Both the position numbers and the translations under genes were made by a program. A DNA stretch of 21,366 bases from an uncultured Candidatus Altimarinota bacterium (GTDB lineage: Bacteria > Patescibacteriota > Gracilibacteria > BD1-5 > UBA6164). Positions 1 through 9,476 of the stretch are shown here, in pieces (the first letter of the stretch is position 1; every line of letters starts with the position of its first letter). The notes under the pieces are model-generated. The model was not told the origin of the DNA. It worked only from the letters and a program-made list of their open reading frames with translations, and did not search any database. The stretch is from assembly GCA_937944175.1 (NCBI GenBank), contig CALDZW010000094.1, positions 1 through 21,366 on the forward strand, read 5' to 3'.

Positions 1-141
1 TTCATCTCATCCTTCAATACTAATATCTTTTTCTCAAAAAATTATATTTTCATTTGTTTGAATATTGTTCATTCAAAGAATTTTGCATCCTTCAAGGAAT
101 ATCTTTTCATCTAAGGTTATAATAATTTTGTTAATTTTCAT
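1..141 (-). CDS. hypothetical protein, N-terminal part only
   Basis: This is a reading frame of 47 codons that runs off the left edge of the window. It opens with ATG and begins MKINKIIITLDEKIF. It contains three in-frame TGA codons, read as glycine, and no TAA or TAG. The start lies 2 bases beyond the stop of the upstream lipoprotein gene, so it is probably the third gene of a uvrB - lipoprotein - this gene transcript. No signal peptide, membrane segment or recognisable motif is visible in the part present. I do not recognise the family, and most of the protein is probably missing. Confidence 0.6.
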
Positions 142-143
142 TT

Positions 144-707
144 TTATTGTTTTATAAATAATCTGCCTAATTCTCATTTCAACTCACCCATAATTTCTTT
201 ATCTATAATAAGATCTTTTGATTTAAATTGTATTAAATAAAAATCTTTTCAATCATGATATCAGTACAAGATACTATATGATTTGCTTGTTGTTAATAAT
301 TGCTCATAAGCATATAATCCAACTTTCTCATCATAGATTATTTCTATTTTCATTAGATCTTTATACTTTAACATTAATAATTTATTGTGTTGATAAAAAT
401 CATCTATATCATCAAAGTTGTTTAAGGAAGTTTTTTTATCTTGTAGAAATTTTTCAACTACTATTGTCCCTCTCTTTCAATTGTATACAAATATTTTCTG
501 ATTTGTATCAATATTTTCAGGATTAGACTTGTCAAGTATAAAAATGTCTCAATTAAATTGAACTTGGCTATGTAAAAATATTTTTGAATAAGATACTGGA
601 TTTTTAGTTTGATCTGTAATTTGTTTGTCAATTATTTCATCATCAATTTTTTCATTATTGATTCCACATGAAGATAAAAGTAACACAAATAATATTATTT
701 TTTTCAT
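144..707 (-). CDS. small putative lipoprotein, unknown function
   Basis: The product has 187 residues. It begins MKKIILFVLLLSSCGINNE, a short lipoprotein signal peptide with a lipobox-like LSSC whose Cys14 would be lipidated, so it is probably anchored outside the cytoplasmic membrane. The mature part is charged, rich in Lys, Asp and Ile, with no further membrane segment and no family that I recognise. A Shine-Dalgarno-like AGAAAGG (714-720) sits 6 bases before the ATG. The start lies inside the end of uvrB (stop 695-697), so the two genes overlap by 13 bases and are probably co-translated. Several in-frame TGA codons are needed to keep it open, including one pair in a Gly-Tyr-His-Asp-Gly stretch. 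It has no evident link to DNA repair beyond the shared transcript. Confidence 0.75.
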
Positions 708-2908
708 TTTCTACCTTTCTTAATATCTAATATCTCATCCCTAATTTCTGCTGCTTTTTCATAATCCATATTAGTGGCTGCAATATCCATTTCAAGTTCT
801 AGTCTTGCTATTGTTTTTTGAATCTCTTTTTCATCTCTCACAGCATAGTCCTTTTTCTTATTTTGAACAGCTACATCTTTAATACTAGAAAATACAGTTT
901 TCGGAACAATATTGTGCTTCTTATTATGATCTTGTTGTATTCATCGTCTATAATAATTGAGATCAATTGATTTTTTCATAGCATTTGAAATGATGAGTCC
1001 ATCTGGATTAATCCACTTTCATTTATCAACTCTTATAATTTCTTTTCATAAAAGTTCTGCAGAGTCTCATTCTTCAGGGATATCAGATGTTTTTCTTTCT
1101 TCTACATACATAATCACTTTACCTTCAGAGTTTCTTGCTGCTCTTCATATAATTTGAATGAGGGAAGACTCACTTCTAAGAAACCCTTGTTTATCAGCAT
1201 CAATGATTCAGATTCTACTGACTTCTGGAAGATCAAGTCATTCTCTAAGAAGGTTTACTCATACTATTACATCAATTTTTCACTCTCTGAGTTCTTTAAG
1301 TATTTCAAGGCGCTCTAATGTTTCAACCTCAGAATGCAGATATTTTACTTTTACTCAATTCTCCAGTAAATAATCAGTCAGTTCCTCACTGCTTCTTTTT
1401 GTGATTGTTGTTACCAACATTCTCTGATTTTTTTCAACTACATAAGAAATGTTTTCCATAATATTATCTACCATATAATTCATTCATTTTAGCTCAATTT
1501 CTGGATCAAGTAAGCCAGTTGGCCTAATTATCTGCTGTACTATTCTACATTCACTATTATCAATCCAATTTCAGTCAGTGATTGGGTCAAAGTTATAAAA
1601 TTTTGAAGTTTTTTTAAATTTCAGATTACTTTTATCAATTTCATCTTTTGAAACTCTGTTTCATTCACTGTCTAATAGTAATACAGGTTTATTTTCACTT
1701 GTCCTAATTTCATAGATATTAGGAGTGGCTGAAATAGCAACAACTTGTTTTAATTTTGATTGAAATTCATCAAATTGCAGGGGCCTATTGTCAAAAGCAG
1801 AGGGAAGTCTAAAACCATTTTGAATAAGGTTTTCTTTTCTAGCTCTATCACCAGCATACATTCATCCAATTTGAGGAATAGTCATGTGAGATTCATCAAT
1901 AAGTGTCAGAAAGTCATCTCCAAAATAGTCCATGAGAGTCTTAGCTGGATCTCAGGGGTTTCTTCAATCAAGGTATCTTGAATAATTCTCAATTCCATTT
2001 ACGTATCAGACTTCCTGCATCATTTCAATATCATACTCAACTTTTGTTTTGAGGCGTTCTTGTTTTACTACATCTCAGGTAAGTTCAAAAGTATGAAGTC
2101 TATCTTTGAGCTCTGCTTCAATAAGAGGAATAACTCTTTCTATTGTATCTTTTGAACTCACTGTATGTTTTGCTGGATAGATCTCTATTTTATCAAGATA
2201 TTCATATATTTCTCATGTCAGAAAGTTTCTTCTGGTGATTTGAGATATTTCATTTCCCCAGAATTCAATTGAGTATACGGTTTCTTGACTGGCAGGGAAA
2301 ATTTCAAGTAAGTCTCCCATAACTTGAAAATTTCATGGCTTAAAGTCTGATCCTGCTCTAGAATATTGCATGAGAATAAGTTTTTTGAGAATCTCTTCAA
2401 TCTCATGTTCCTCTCATACTGTAAGAGAAAAAATCTGCTCAATATAAGAAGTAATATCTCATAAACCATAAATACAGCTGACACTTGCTACTATGATTAC
2501 ATCTTTTCTGGAAAGAAGATTTTGGGTAGCTGCATGACGGAGTCTATCAATTTCTTCATTAATAGTAGCTTCTTTTTCAATATATGTATCAGTTTTACTC
2601 ACATAAGCCTCAGGTTGATAATAATCATAATAACTGACAAAATATTGAACAGCTGCATCTGGAAAAAATTCTTTGAATTCTTGAGCAAGTTGTGCAGCTA
2701 ATGTTTTGTTATGAGCAATAACAAGAGTTGGTTTATTTTGTTTTTCTATAATATTAGCCATGGTAAATGTTTTTCAACTCCCAGTTACTCACCAGAGAGT
2801 TTGCCAATCATGTCAGGCATTGAGGTATCAATCTAATTTCTTAATTGCTTGTTGCTGATCTCAAGCAGGAGAGTATTTAGATTTGAGAGTAAAAATATTT
2901 TCTTTCAT
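695..2908 (-). CDS. uvrB: UvrABC excinuclease subunit B
   Basis: UvrB is the helicase-like damage-verification subunit of nucleotide excision repair. It is loaded by UvrA and then recruits UvrC. The 737-residue product shows the family's hallmarks in order: Walker A GVTGSGKTF near residue 45, in which two of the three glycines are TGA; the beta-hairpin region YYDYYQPEAYV; DESH with YAGDRARKENLI and GFRLPSAFDNRPL; the helicase motifs VGVNLLREGLDLPEV and QIIGRAARN; and a C-terminal UVR motif (LELEMDIAATNMDYEKAAEIR). It is somewhat longer than the usual 660-680 residues. The ATG gives MKENIFTLKSKYSPAGDQQQA, which matches the usual N-terminus, though no Shine-Dalgarno site precedes it. It probably heads a minus-strand transcript with the two small genes that follow. 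Identification is secure. Confidence 0.97.
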
Positions 2909-3136
2909 GATAGTATTGTTTGTAAAAAATTGCTCTCACTGTAATTAAAATAATATTTTTTACAAAAATACTTTGTACATTGTGGTTTATAATTAATTAT
3001 ATGAGTTTGAGTTACACATCATATTTTAAAGATATTATAAAATAAAGAAGATTTTTGTATAGCTCTTTTTAACAAGATGTATTGAAAAACATGCATATAA
3101 GAGTACATTATATGTATTATTTTTAATTTTTTTGTT
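2909..3136. promoter_or_regulatory. divergent promoter region of uvrB and the Cys-rich secreted protein gene
   Basis: This 228-base spacer separates two divergent genes and must hold both promoters. It has a 12-base inverted repeat, TTTGTAAAAAAT (2919-2930) and ATTTTTTACAAA (2955-2966), 24 bases apart on the uvrB side. A TATAAT at 2988-2993 could be a -10 box for the plus-strand gene, but no convincing -35 box lies at the right distance. No small gene was found here. Confidence 0.4.
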
Positions 3137-6076
3137 ATGAAAAATATTTTCTGAAACTCTATTCAAAAAACTTTCATTATATTTATAATGATTTTTACAT
3201 TATCTTTTTGATATACTAGTGTTGATGCAAGCTGAACAAAGCAAATATCTTCAGCACATGCCTCAGTAAGTGTATGTAATACTGCACGTGATATGAATAA
3301 CAAAACATTTCCTGATTACTCAAGGAGTAAGTGTTTCAAACAAGGATGATCATTTTTTTATTACATATGCAATAAAAGTCATTGATCTTGTGTATCTTCT
3401 AATTCTTCAACTAATACTAGTCAAAGGTCAAATAATATAATTGAACCTGAAACACAAGAAGTAAATGCTACTCTTACAAATAGTCTTCCCACTGATTGAT
3501 CTACTCAAATAAAATTAGACCCTGTAGTTGCTAATTCACAGATCAATCGATATAGGTCATGAATTGATGCAAAACTCATACCTAAACTACGTATAATAAC
3601 TAATAAATTTTCAGAATTAAGTGTTGCCAAGCTTAGTACAATACAAAAGAATCTATTAAAGCTTAAATCAAAATATAAGACAAATGAAGAGATAGTTAAT
3701 ATTGTTAACTATTTATTGCATGAATGTAAGACTATTCTAGACTCTAAGAAAAGAGAAGAAGAACTAGCAAATTTTTTCTGTGATATTTCATGATGTACAC
3801 CAAGAGTTTCTTGCCCATTATATACAACAGTTCAGCCAAAAACATGATGTAAATACACATATTCTAAAGATAAAAAGTGATGTTCTATTAGAAAAGAAGT
3901 GTGTGAAATAGTGAAACCAAACAAGACCCATATTACTAAAATTGCAAATTCACTAAAAAAGAGAGTGTGTAATTCTTATGAAAAACCTACAGGAAAAATT
4001 GACTATAACTGAATCTCTGAAGAATTTTACAGCACGCATAATATTGAATTTTGTTGAGAATACATCAAAGTAGACTCTCCATATTGATTAGCTGATTGAT
4101 GATATACACTCTATTCTGTAAAAAATCTTAGTAAGAAAATATCTTGTGGTTGATTTAGGACTGGGACAGTTTTTGCAAAAGAATGTTCAGTGAAATGTGA
4201 AAAAACAGATTATTGAATTTGTCCAATAAAAGCTAAAACATATCCTTGAGTATGTGGACCTCTCAATAAAACAACACTTACTAGAAAGCCACTTTCTACA
4301 GATAAGGGACTTTGTAAGACATGAAAAATAAATAATTTGAATGAAGATTATCCATGATACTATTGGAGCTGTATATGAACTGATGAAACAAAAGTATTTT
4401 GTTCTGCACAAATGAATACTAATTTGGAGATCAAAATACTTCCGGATTATTTAATTTGATTTGAATGAGATTCTTTTAATTTCAAATCAGTAGTTACATG
4501 ATGAAATGGAACATATAAGTATGCATGGAATTTTTGAGATAATATAAAGTTAACTACTAAAAATCCAAGTTATACATATAAAAAAGAATGAACTTATTCT
4601 GTATCATTAGAGGTTACAGATAATTCATGAAGGAGCTGATATGCAAAGATTTTAGTAACAGTTAGGCCATTAACTGAAGTGAAATCATGTCCAGCTATTG
4701 TCATGCCAGCACAAGAGCGTTATTCAAACAAAACTTGTAAGGGGTCTTTTACAAGAGATAGTAAAGGGTGTAAGAAATACAGTATAAAATGTGAAGTAAA
4801 AAAAGAATGTAGAGATATTAAACCGATAATTAACATTAAAAAATCTTGTACATACAAAAAAGTTAGAAACAATAAGTGATGTTATATTGATAAAGAAACA
4901 TGCCCCGAAAAACCAGCCTGTCCTGTTTTTAAAATGCCTGCTCCTAAATATGGGTGTACATATGTAGATGATCAAGATGAGAATTGATGTAATGTGCCAG
5001 TGGAAGTGTGTGATCCAAAGTTGCAAATTCAAGAGAGTGATGTGAAACAATTTGTTTCAAAACTTAATAATAAATATATCTGTACACCTGCTTCAGACAA
5101 AAAAATGGCAAAAGTACTTTTCTGTGATTGATTTATACGTTTAACAAATCCAACAATCTCGTCGATTTCTTGAGATATGATGATTCATTCAAAAGATACT
5201 AGTAATATAAAATTTTGCTGACAATATAAATCAGTAAATAAAAAAATATCAAATACTAAAGAATGTAATATCACATGTTCAGAAACAAATTATAGTATTT
5301 GTGAATGAAATGATGTAAATATAGACCCAAATGTTATAAGTTTTGCTAAACTCTATTCAAAAGATATTTGTAATAATTCAAATAAAATATTGAAAAGCTA
5401 TTCACAGCCTGTAAGTTATGCAATAGATTGATATATTAAAAATAAATCACTCTCAATTTGTTGAAATTACTTAGATGTTAAAAATGCAGGTGGAGTATCT
5501 TCAACTAGATATAAACTTTCAAATATGAAAGAAACTGTGAAATGTAGATGATACTCTACTTGGAATAGTGAGCCTAAAGAGTGTTTAACATCTTGTACTC
5601 CTATTAAAGATTACTGACTCTGTGAATGAATTATGAAATGAACATGATGACCTGAGTATTTTGAAACAAGATGTAGTGAGCACAAAGAGTATAACCCTTG
5701 ACCATGATGTAACTTCACATATAGTTTTGATAATAAATGATGTGAAGTTAGAAATATACAATGTAACAGTCAGATAATTGAGCCAGTGAAGCAACCTAAT
5801 GATTATAGTGGGTATTCTTCAAGTGCTTTTAATAGTTGATGAGGTTATGCTTCTGCTGCTTTTAATTCACTGAATTGTGGAAGTGTGCATTGAAAAATTA
5901 TTTCAAAAAAACCAACCTATAACCTTTGTAAAAAATGATCTCCTTTTTGGTGAAATGGGTGAGTTTGAATCTATAAGAGTTGAGTTTGAATAAAATATTC
6001 TTGGGATTGTATTACTTGATATATGCCAGAAAATTATAAAAGTAAATGAGAATGCAGTGCTACAGTTAAAAATTAA
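3137..6076 (+). CDS. large secreted Cys-rich protein with PKD domain and repeated Cys modules
   Basis: The product has 979 residues with an N-terminal hydrophobic signal segment (about residues 8-30, IIFIMIFTLSFGYTSVDAS), then an extracellular part extremely rich in cysteine. Residues about 441-511 form a PKD-type beta-sandwich: the strand GTYKYAWNFGD, then NPSYTYKKEGTYSVSLEVTD. A module of the form C-x(11-15)-C-x-[YF/S]-x(6-8)-GC-x(5-6)-C occurs five times. A second Cys module with FCG-Y and a DYGIC-type ending occurs about three times. PKD domains usually mediate extracellular protein or sugar contacts, and the Cys modules vaguely resemble antistasin-like protease-inhibitor repeats. A surface adhesin or structural role is inferred. 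The reading frame needs very many TGA-Gly codons and has no TAA or TAG. It converges with, and overlaps by 4 bases, the cyclase gene downstream. Confidence 0.85.
3812..3904 (+). repeat. Cys module copy 1 of the 979-residue protein
   Basis: First copy of the recurring module, starting at Cys226. It reads CPLY, then a Gly-Cys with Lys-Tyr-Thr-Tyr after it, then KKGC and a closing Cys after SIRKEV. The other copies are at 4688-4792, 4808-4903, 4919-5011 and 5672-5764. Confidence 0.6.
4688..5011 (+). repeat. Cys modules 2, 3 and 4 in tandem
   Basis: Three consecutive copies follow directly after the PKD domain: 4688-4792, 4808-4903 and 4919-5011. Each has an opening Cys, a Lys/Pro-rich stretch, a Cys followed by an aromatic residue one or two positions on, a GC pair about seven residues later (SKGC, NKGC, ENGC) and a closing Cys. 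The spacing is conserved while the sequence has drifted, which points to old duplications kept for disulfide pattern. Confidence 0.6.
5672..5764 (+). repeat. Cys module copy 5 of the 979-residue protein
   Basis: Last copy, near the C-terminus, with GPGCNFTYSFDNKGC and a closing Cys. It is closest to copy 1 in the aromatic pair after the second Cys. Confidence 0.6.
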
Positions 6077-7197
6077 CTTTGTTTTACATGATCTACTACA
6101 TCAGAATATTGATTTTTATACTCTTCCATCTTTTTTACAAAATCATCTTTATATTTTTTTCATTCTGAAAGAATCTCTTTTTTCTTTTTTCTTCATATTT
6201 CTATTCCTTGTTTTTGAGAAGAAACAAATACATCCTTAATATCACTGGTGCTTGTTAATTGTTGAATACTCTTGTTATAAAAATAATAATTAAGAACTTT
6301 TCATATTCAATATGTAAGAGCAAAATTTAGAGGCATTATAAGATATCATCAGACAATTGGGAGTCATATTTTTGTAACTCCACTGAGAATTTGAGATATG
6401 CCATATGCTCAGCCTATACTTGAAAAAATTGTTGCAAGTACATCTTTAATCTCTTCCTTAGAGAGTTCTATCTTGTATTCTTTTGCAATGAGTCTTGCTA
6501 AATAGATATGTAAAAAAACAACTCAATAAGCATCCAAGAATGGTATAGGTTGAAGTGAAATTATTGCAGCTATACTTGAAACTTGAAATACACTAGATTC
6601 AATATGTTCATTTGACTTTTGTAATACACTTTGCTTTTCTCATCCATTTATTTTTTCTAGGAGGACTTTATGGTTAGAGGAATTTGAGTAGTTGATATAA
6701 TATACTTTATTTTTATAGAGAATACCTTTCAACTCAACCTCTGATAAAAAAGATATTGCATCTATCTTGCTGTACTTATTTTTTTGTAGCTCCTCAAACA
6801 TATTTCCTGTTAAAAAAATATTGTTTGCAGGAGTTTTATCAATGATTCTAGAACTTACATTAATAATATCTCCAAAATAGTCTGTTCATTTTATTGTCAT
6901 TTTTCTTGAAAGAGTTCAGAAATTAAGCGACATTTTAATTTCAACCTTATTCAAACTAATTTTTTCTTTGTTGTTAATTTCTGATAATTGCTCCTGTATT
7001 TCAATTCAACAGTTAGTCCCATCTTGAATATCAGAGAATACTACCATATGAGCATCTCAGATGATTTTAATGATCTCTCATTTGTACTTCTTGACACAAG
7101 GAACTAATATTTTTTCAAGCTTTTGCATAAGCTTATTCACTTGTCTTGGTGTTAATAATGATGTTTTAAGAGTAAAATCTTTTATGTCTGTAAACAT
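6073..7197 (-). CDS. class III adenylate cyclase fused to a DUF697-like membrane domain
   Basis: The product has 374 residues. Residues 1-170 are a class III nucleotidyl cyclase catalytic domain: MFTDIKDFT with metal-binding Asp4, the stretch GEIIKIIGDAHMVVF with the second metal Asp48 and the base-recognising Lys44, then TDYFGDIINVSSRI with adenine-type Asp106, Asn113 and Arg117. These choices favour ATP over GTP, so cyclic AMP is the likely product. Residues about 200-300 are hydrophobic (SSIAAIISLQPIPFLDAYG onward) and resemble DUF697, a membrane-associated helical domain. The C-terminal 70 residues are charged and probably helical. The start is firm: AAGGAG lies 6 bases before the ATG, even though the protein then begins right at the catalytic motif, with no sensor in front. 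The DUF697-like part may replace the sensor or membrane anchor. Confidence 0.88.
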
Positions 7198-7277
7198 GAT
7201 GACTCCTTTTTTTGTTTTGAGCATAATTCCAATTATTATTAATTTGATATTATTCTATCATAGTTTTATATAATTGT

Positions 7278-7318
7278 AAAAAAAGTAGAAGAAATTTCTT
7301 CTACTTTTTTTTAGAGAA
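7278..7318 (-). terminator. near-perfect palindromic terminator after the amidase gene
   Basis: Two 17-base arms, AAAAAAAGTAGAAGAAA (7278-7294) and its complement (7295-7311), meet without a spacer, so the hairpin would have a small loop made from the arm tips. The A and T runs on either side let it work in both directions. It lies 15 bases past the amidase stop and separates that gene from the cyclase gene, which must have its own promoter in 7198-7277. Confidence 0.8.
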
Positions 7319-7325
7319 TGTAAAA

Positions 7326-8423
7326 TTACGAAATGGCTTCTAGAAGTCTTTGATAGAGCATGTCTTTCTTCCATCAATTCTCATATTTGAGAAAATCTTT
7401 TACTTTATATAGTATTCTTACTTGGTCAACTTGAGGAAGAGAGAAAAATTTTACTCGTATACTTTCCCAATTATATCATTCAACTGTTTGTGAATATGCT
7501 GCTTTTTGGCTTTTACTTTTACTAAGTGTTATGGCTTGATACCCTAGTGTTTCTTCTTGTAATTCACTGAGCAATCTAGGAATTATTTTTTCATAAATAT
7601 TAAATCATGGACATGAAGTTTCTTTTCAGTCTTTATGTCATACAATTGGATAATACATTTTTGTACTGAGAGCATTTTGACAACTAGATCAGAAGCATTC
7701 TTTGTGATAGTGTACTTTTTGATTGAGATCTATTCAATACTTTTTTGTAAGAAATTGTACTAGTTTTTTTAATGCACGATACTGCTTATCGGTAAGTTCT
7801 CTTTTATCATAATCTCACATAACAACAATTCCTACAGTGGATCTATTATTCCAGGTATCATGAGAACCAATAACATAGTCTCATCATGCTCTTCATTCAT
7901 ATACTTCTCAGTCATATCAAATAGCATAATTATATCATATATCTCACCATTGTCTTGATAGTGCATGGTATTTATATATTGATTTTACTCATGATATGGA
8001 ATCTTTGTATTCAGTATATGTGTGATGAATAGTTATATTTTTTATATAATTTGTTTTATTGATCTTCCACACAAGTTTTGTATCTCATTCATACTTGCTT
8101 GATTCAGCAAGTTTTATATCATTATAATAGTTATTTGTGAGATAGGCATTCATTTTAGAAAATTTGAGATTTGCTATTCTATTTTCTTCTGTGATTTCAT
8201 TTTTTCTTGCTTGAGAAAGACTTGCCCATGTTTTCTTCCATGCAGCAGCATTTTGAGCTCTTTTTGTAAAGATATTTTTCCAAAAAGATGAATTTTGATC
8301 TCTATAGGATTCATCAGCTCACCATTCACTTCTTGATATGATTTTTAGCTTATCAGATGCATATATGTTTCAAGTACTGATTAAGATTACAAAAAATAGT
8401 AACAATATTTTACTCATTTTCAT
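7326..8423 (-). CDS. secreted N-acetylmuramoyl-L-alanine amidase, PGRP/Amidase_2 type
   Basis: The product has 365 residues and an N-terminal signal peptide (MKMSKILLLFFVILISTGN, likely cut after YA). The mature protein begins with IISRSEWGADES, the usual opening of PGRP domains. Zinc ligands are visible: His133 in ITIHH, His263 in VGHKD and Cys271 in TSCPG. Tyr166 (GYNY) and Thr269 sit at the expected active-site places. The family cuts the amide bond between N-acetylmuramic acid and L-alanine in peptidoglycan. An insert of roughly 90 residues separates SEWGADES from the first zinc His, and a 75-residue tail follows the domain. A strong AGGAGG (8456-8461) lies 32 bases before this ATG but 11 bases before an in-frame TTG at 8444, which would add seven residues. 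It could remodel the cell's own wall or attack that of another bacterium. Confidence 0.9.
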
Positions 8424-8454
8424 TTTTATGTTATTATCAAACAAATATATATTT

Positions 8455-8462
8455 ACCTCCTT
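8455..8462 (-). promoter_or_regulatory. strong Shine-Dalgarno site, oddly far from the amidase ATG
   Basis: On the minus strand the bases read AAGGAGGT. This is the best ribosome-binding site in the window, but it is 32 bases from the ATG at 8423. An in-frame TTG at 8444-8442 follows it by 11 bases and may be the real start. The divergent gene on the plus strand starts at 8475, so the 51-base spacer is crowded. Confidence 0.55.
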
Positions 8463-8474
8463 TGAAAGTAAGTT

Positions 8475-9350
8475 ATGCAAATAGTAACTCAAATCACAAA
8501 AATTACAATTTTAAGCATGATGTTTACACTTATTCTCCAGATAAGTGCCTATGCAGTATCAGTTAATGATATAAGAACTCAGCCATCTGGTATGACGCAG
8601 GTTCAAGATTTTTCCTGAACTTGAGATTCATCTACAAATAGTAATAAATATAAATATAAAAATTCACAAGTAGAAATCCTAGGGAGTGTATGAGCTGCTC
8701 TTGCAACAAATGTGTGAACACAATATACAAAAAATATTAGACAGAATCAAGCAGTCAAATGAGAAATAAATTCAAAATGACAAGAAAAATGAGAAATAGT
8801 TGTTTGACTTACTCCAACAGCATGAAATAATGAGCATATGAGTGTTATTCAAGAATATTACAACTTATTAGCAACAAATATTAAAGATGTGGTTGATTGA
8901 TCAGAAGATAGATCATCTACACTTTCCACTTTTACTAATCAACTAGAATATAGATACAAACTTGCAGTTACAAATGTGCAAGCACTTAATGAAAGAAAAA
9001 CATGGCATATTCAAGAACTTACAAAAATTAAGGCACAAGTTCAATCAATCAAAGTGAAAATTAATAGAGATTTTAGAAATTTTGATGCAAATGCAACAGA
9101 TAAAAATATTAAGAATTATCTAGAATTAAAAAAGGAGTATGATTTTCACAGGACGCAGATTATATTTATTAATCAATATATAAAACAGTATGATTTTTTA
9201 AATTGATACAATAAGCAAGTGTTAGATGTGTTGATTATTAATCGTGATGCCATTATTAAGGACTCATTTGTAGTAATCCCAGATACAGGTTCTAGAGTGT
9301 TAAAAGAAATGAATTTAATAATTTCTGAACAAGAATTTAAATGAGAATAG
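8475..9350 (+). CDS. secreted protein of unknown function, coiled-coil-like
   Basis: The product has 291 residues. A signal peptide covers about residues 1-28 (ITILSMMFTLILQISAYA, likely cut after AYA). The mature protein is polar, with a Ser/Asn/Lys-rich start, then a Gly-rich region in which most glycines are TGA, and a long helical and probably coiled-coil part (about residues 150-235, QALNERKTWHIQELTKIKAQ onward). It ends with KGE. No catalytic motif or known domain is visible. It is transcribed away from the amidase and lies 126 bases before the pilin-like gene on the same strand, so a role in the envelope or in pilus function is possible but not shown. Confidence 0.8.
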
Positions 9351-9369
9351 TAAAAATATATGAAGCCAT

Positions 9370-9405
9370 TTTTTTATATATTGTAAATCTAAAATATATA
9401 AAAAA
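9370..9405 (+). terminator. AT-only hairpin after the secreted protein gene
   Basis: The arms TTTTTTATATATT (9370-9382) and AATATATAAAAAA (9393-9405) are perfectly complementary, with a 10-base loop. It starts 19 bases after the stop codon. With no G-C pairs it would be weak, so it may simply be AT-rich spacer. Confidence 0.35.
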
Positions 9406-9423
9406 CTTTTAAAAAAAGTACTT

Positions 9424-9460
9424 AGACCTATACTTTTATTAATGTGTAGGTTTTTATTTT
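9424..9460 (+). terminator. terminator or leader hairpin before the pilin-like gene
   Basis: ACCTATAC (9426-9433) pairs with GTGTAGGT (9444-9451) with one G-U pair and extends two more pairs outward. It is followed by TTTTTATTTT. The form is that of an intrinsic terminator for the gene before it, but it ends only about 17 bases before the pilin-like ATG. If it terminates, it could also act as an attenuator for that gene. Confidence 0.5.
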
Positions 9461-9476
9461 GGCTAATTTGTGGTAT

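Noticed and set aside
1760..1981. Plus-strand open frames inside uvrB, such as 957-1157 and 1760-1981
   Set aside because: They are antisense shadows of a clearly conserved gene, with no start site or family match.
1661..2761. Apparent frameshifted or broken uvrB pieces on the minus strand
   Set aside because: The breaks are all TGA codons at glycine positions; with TGA as Gly the gene is continuous from 2908 to 695.
4187..5050. Minus-strand open frames of 74 and 108 codons within the Cys-rich gene
   Set aside because: Antisense shadows; the plus-strand frame shows a signal peptide, a PKD domain and Cys repeats.
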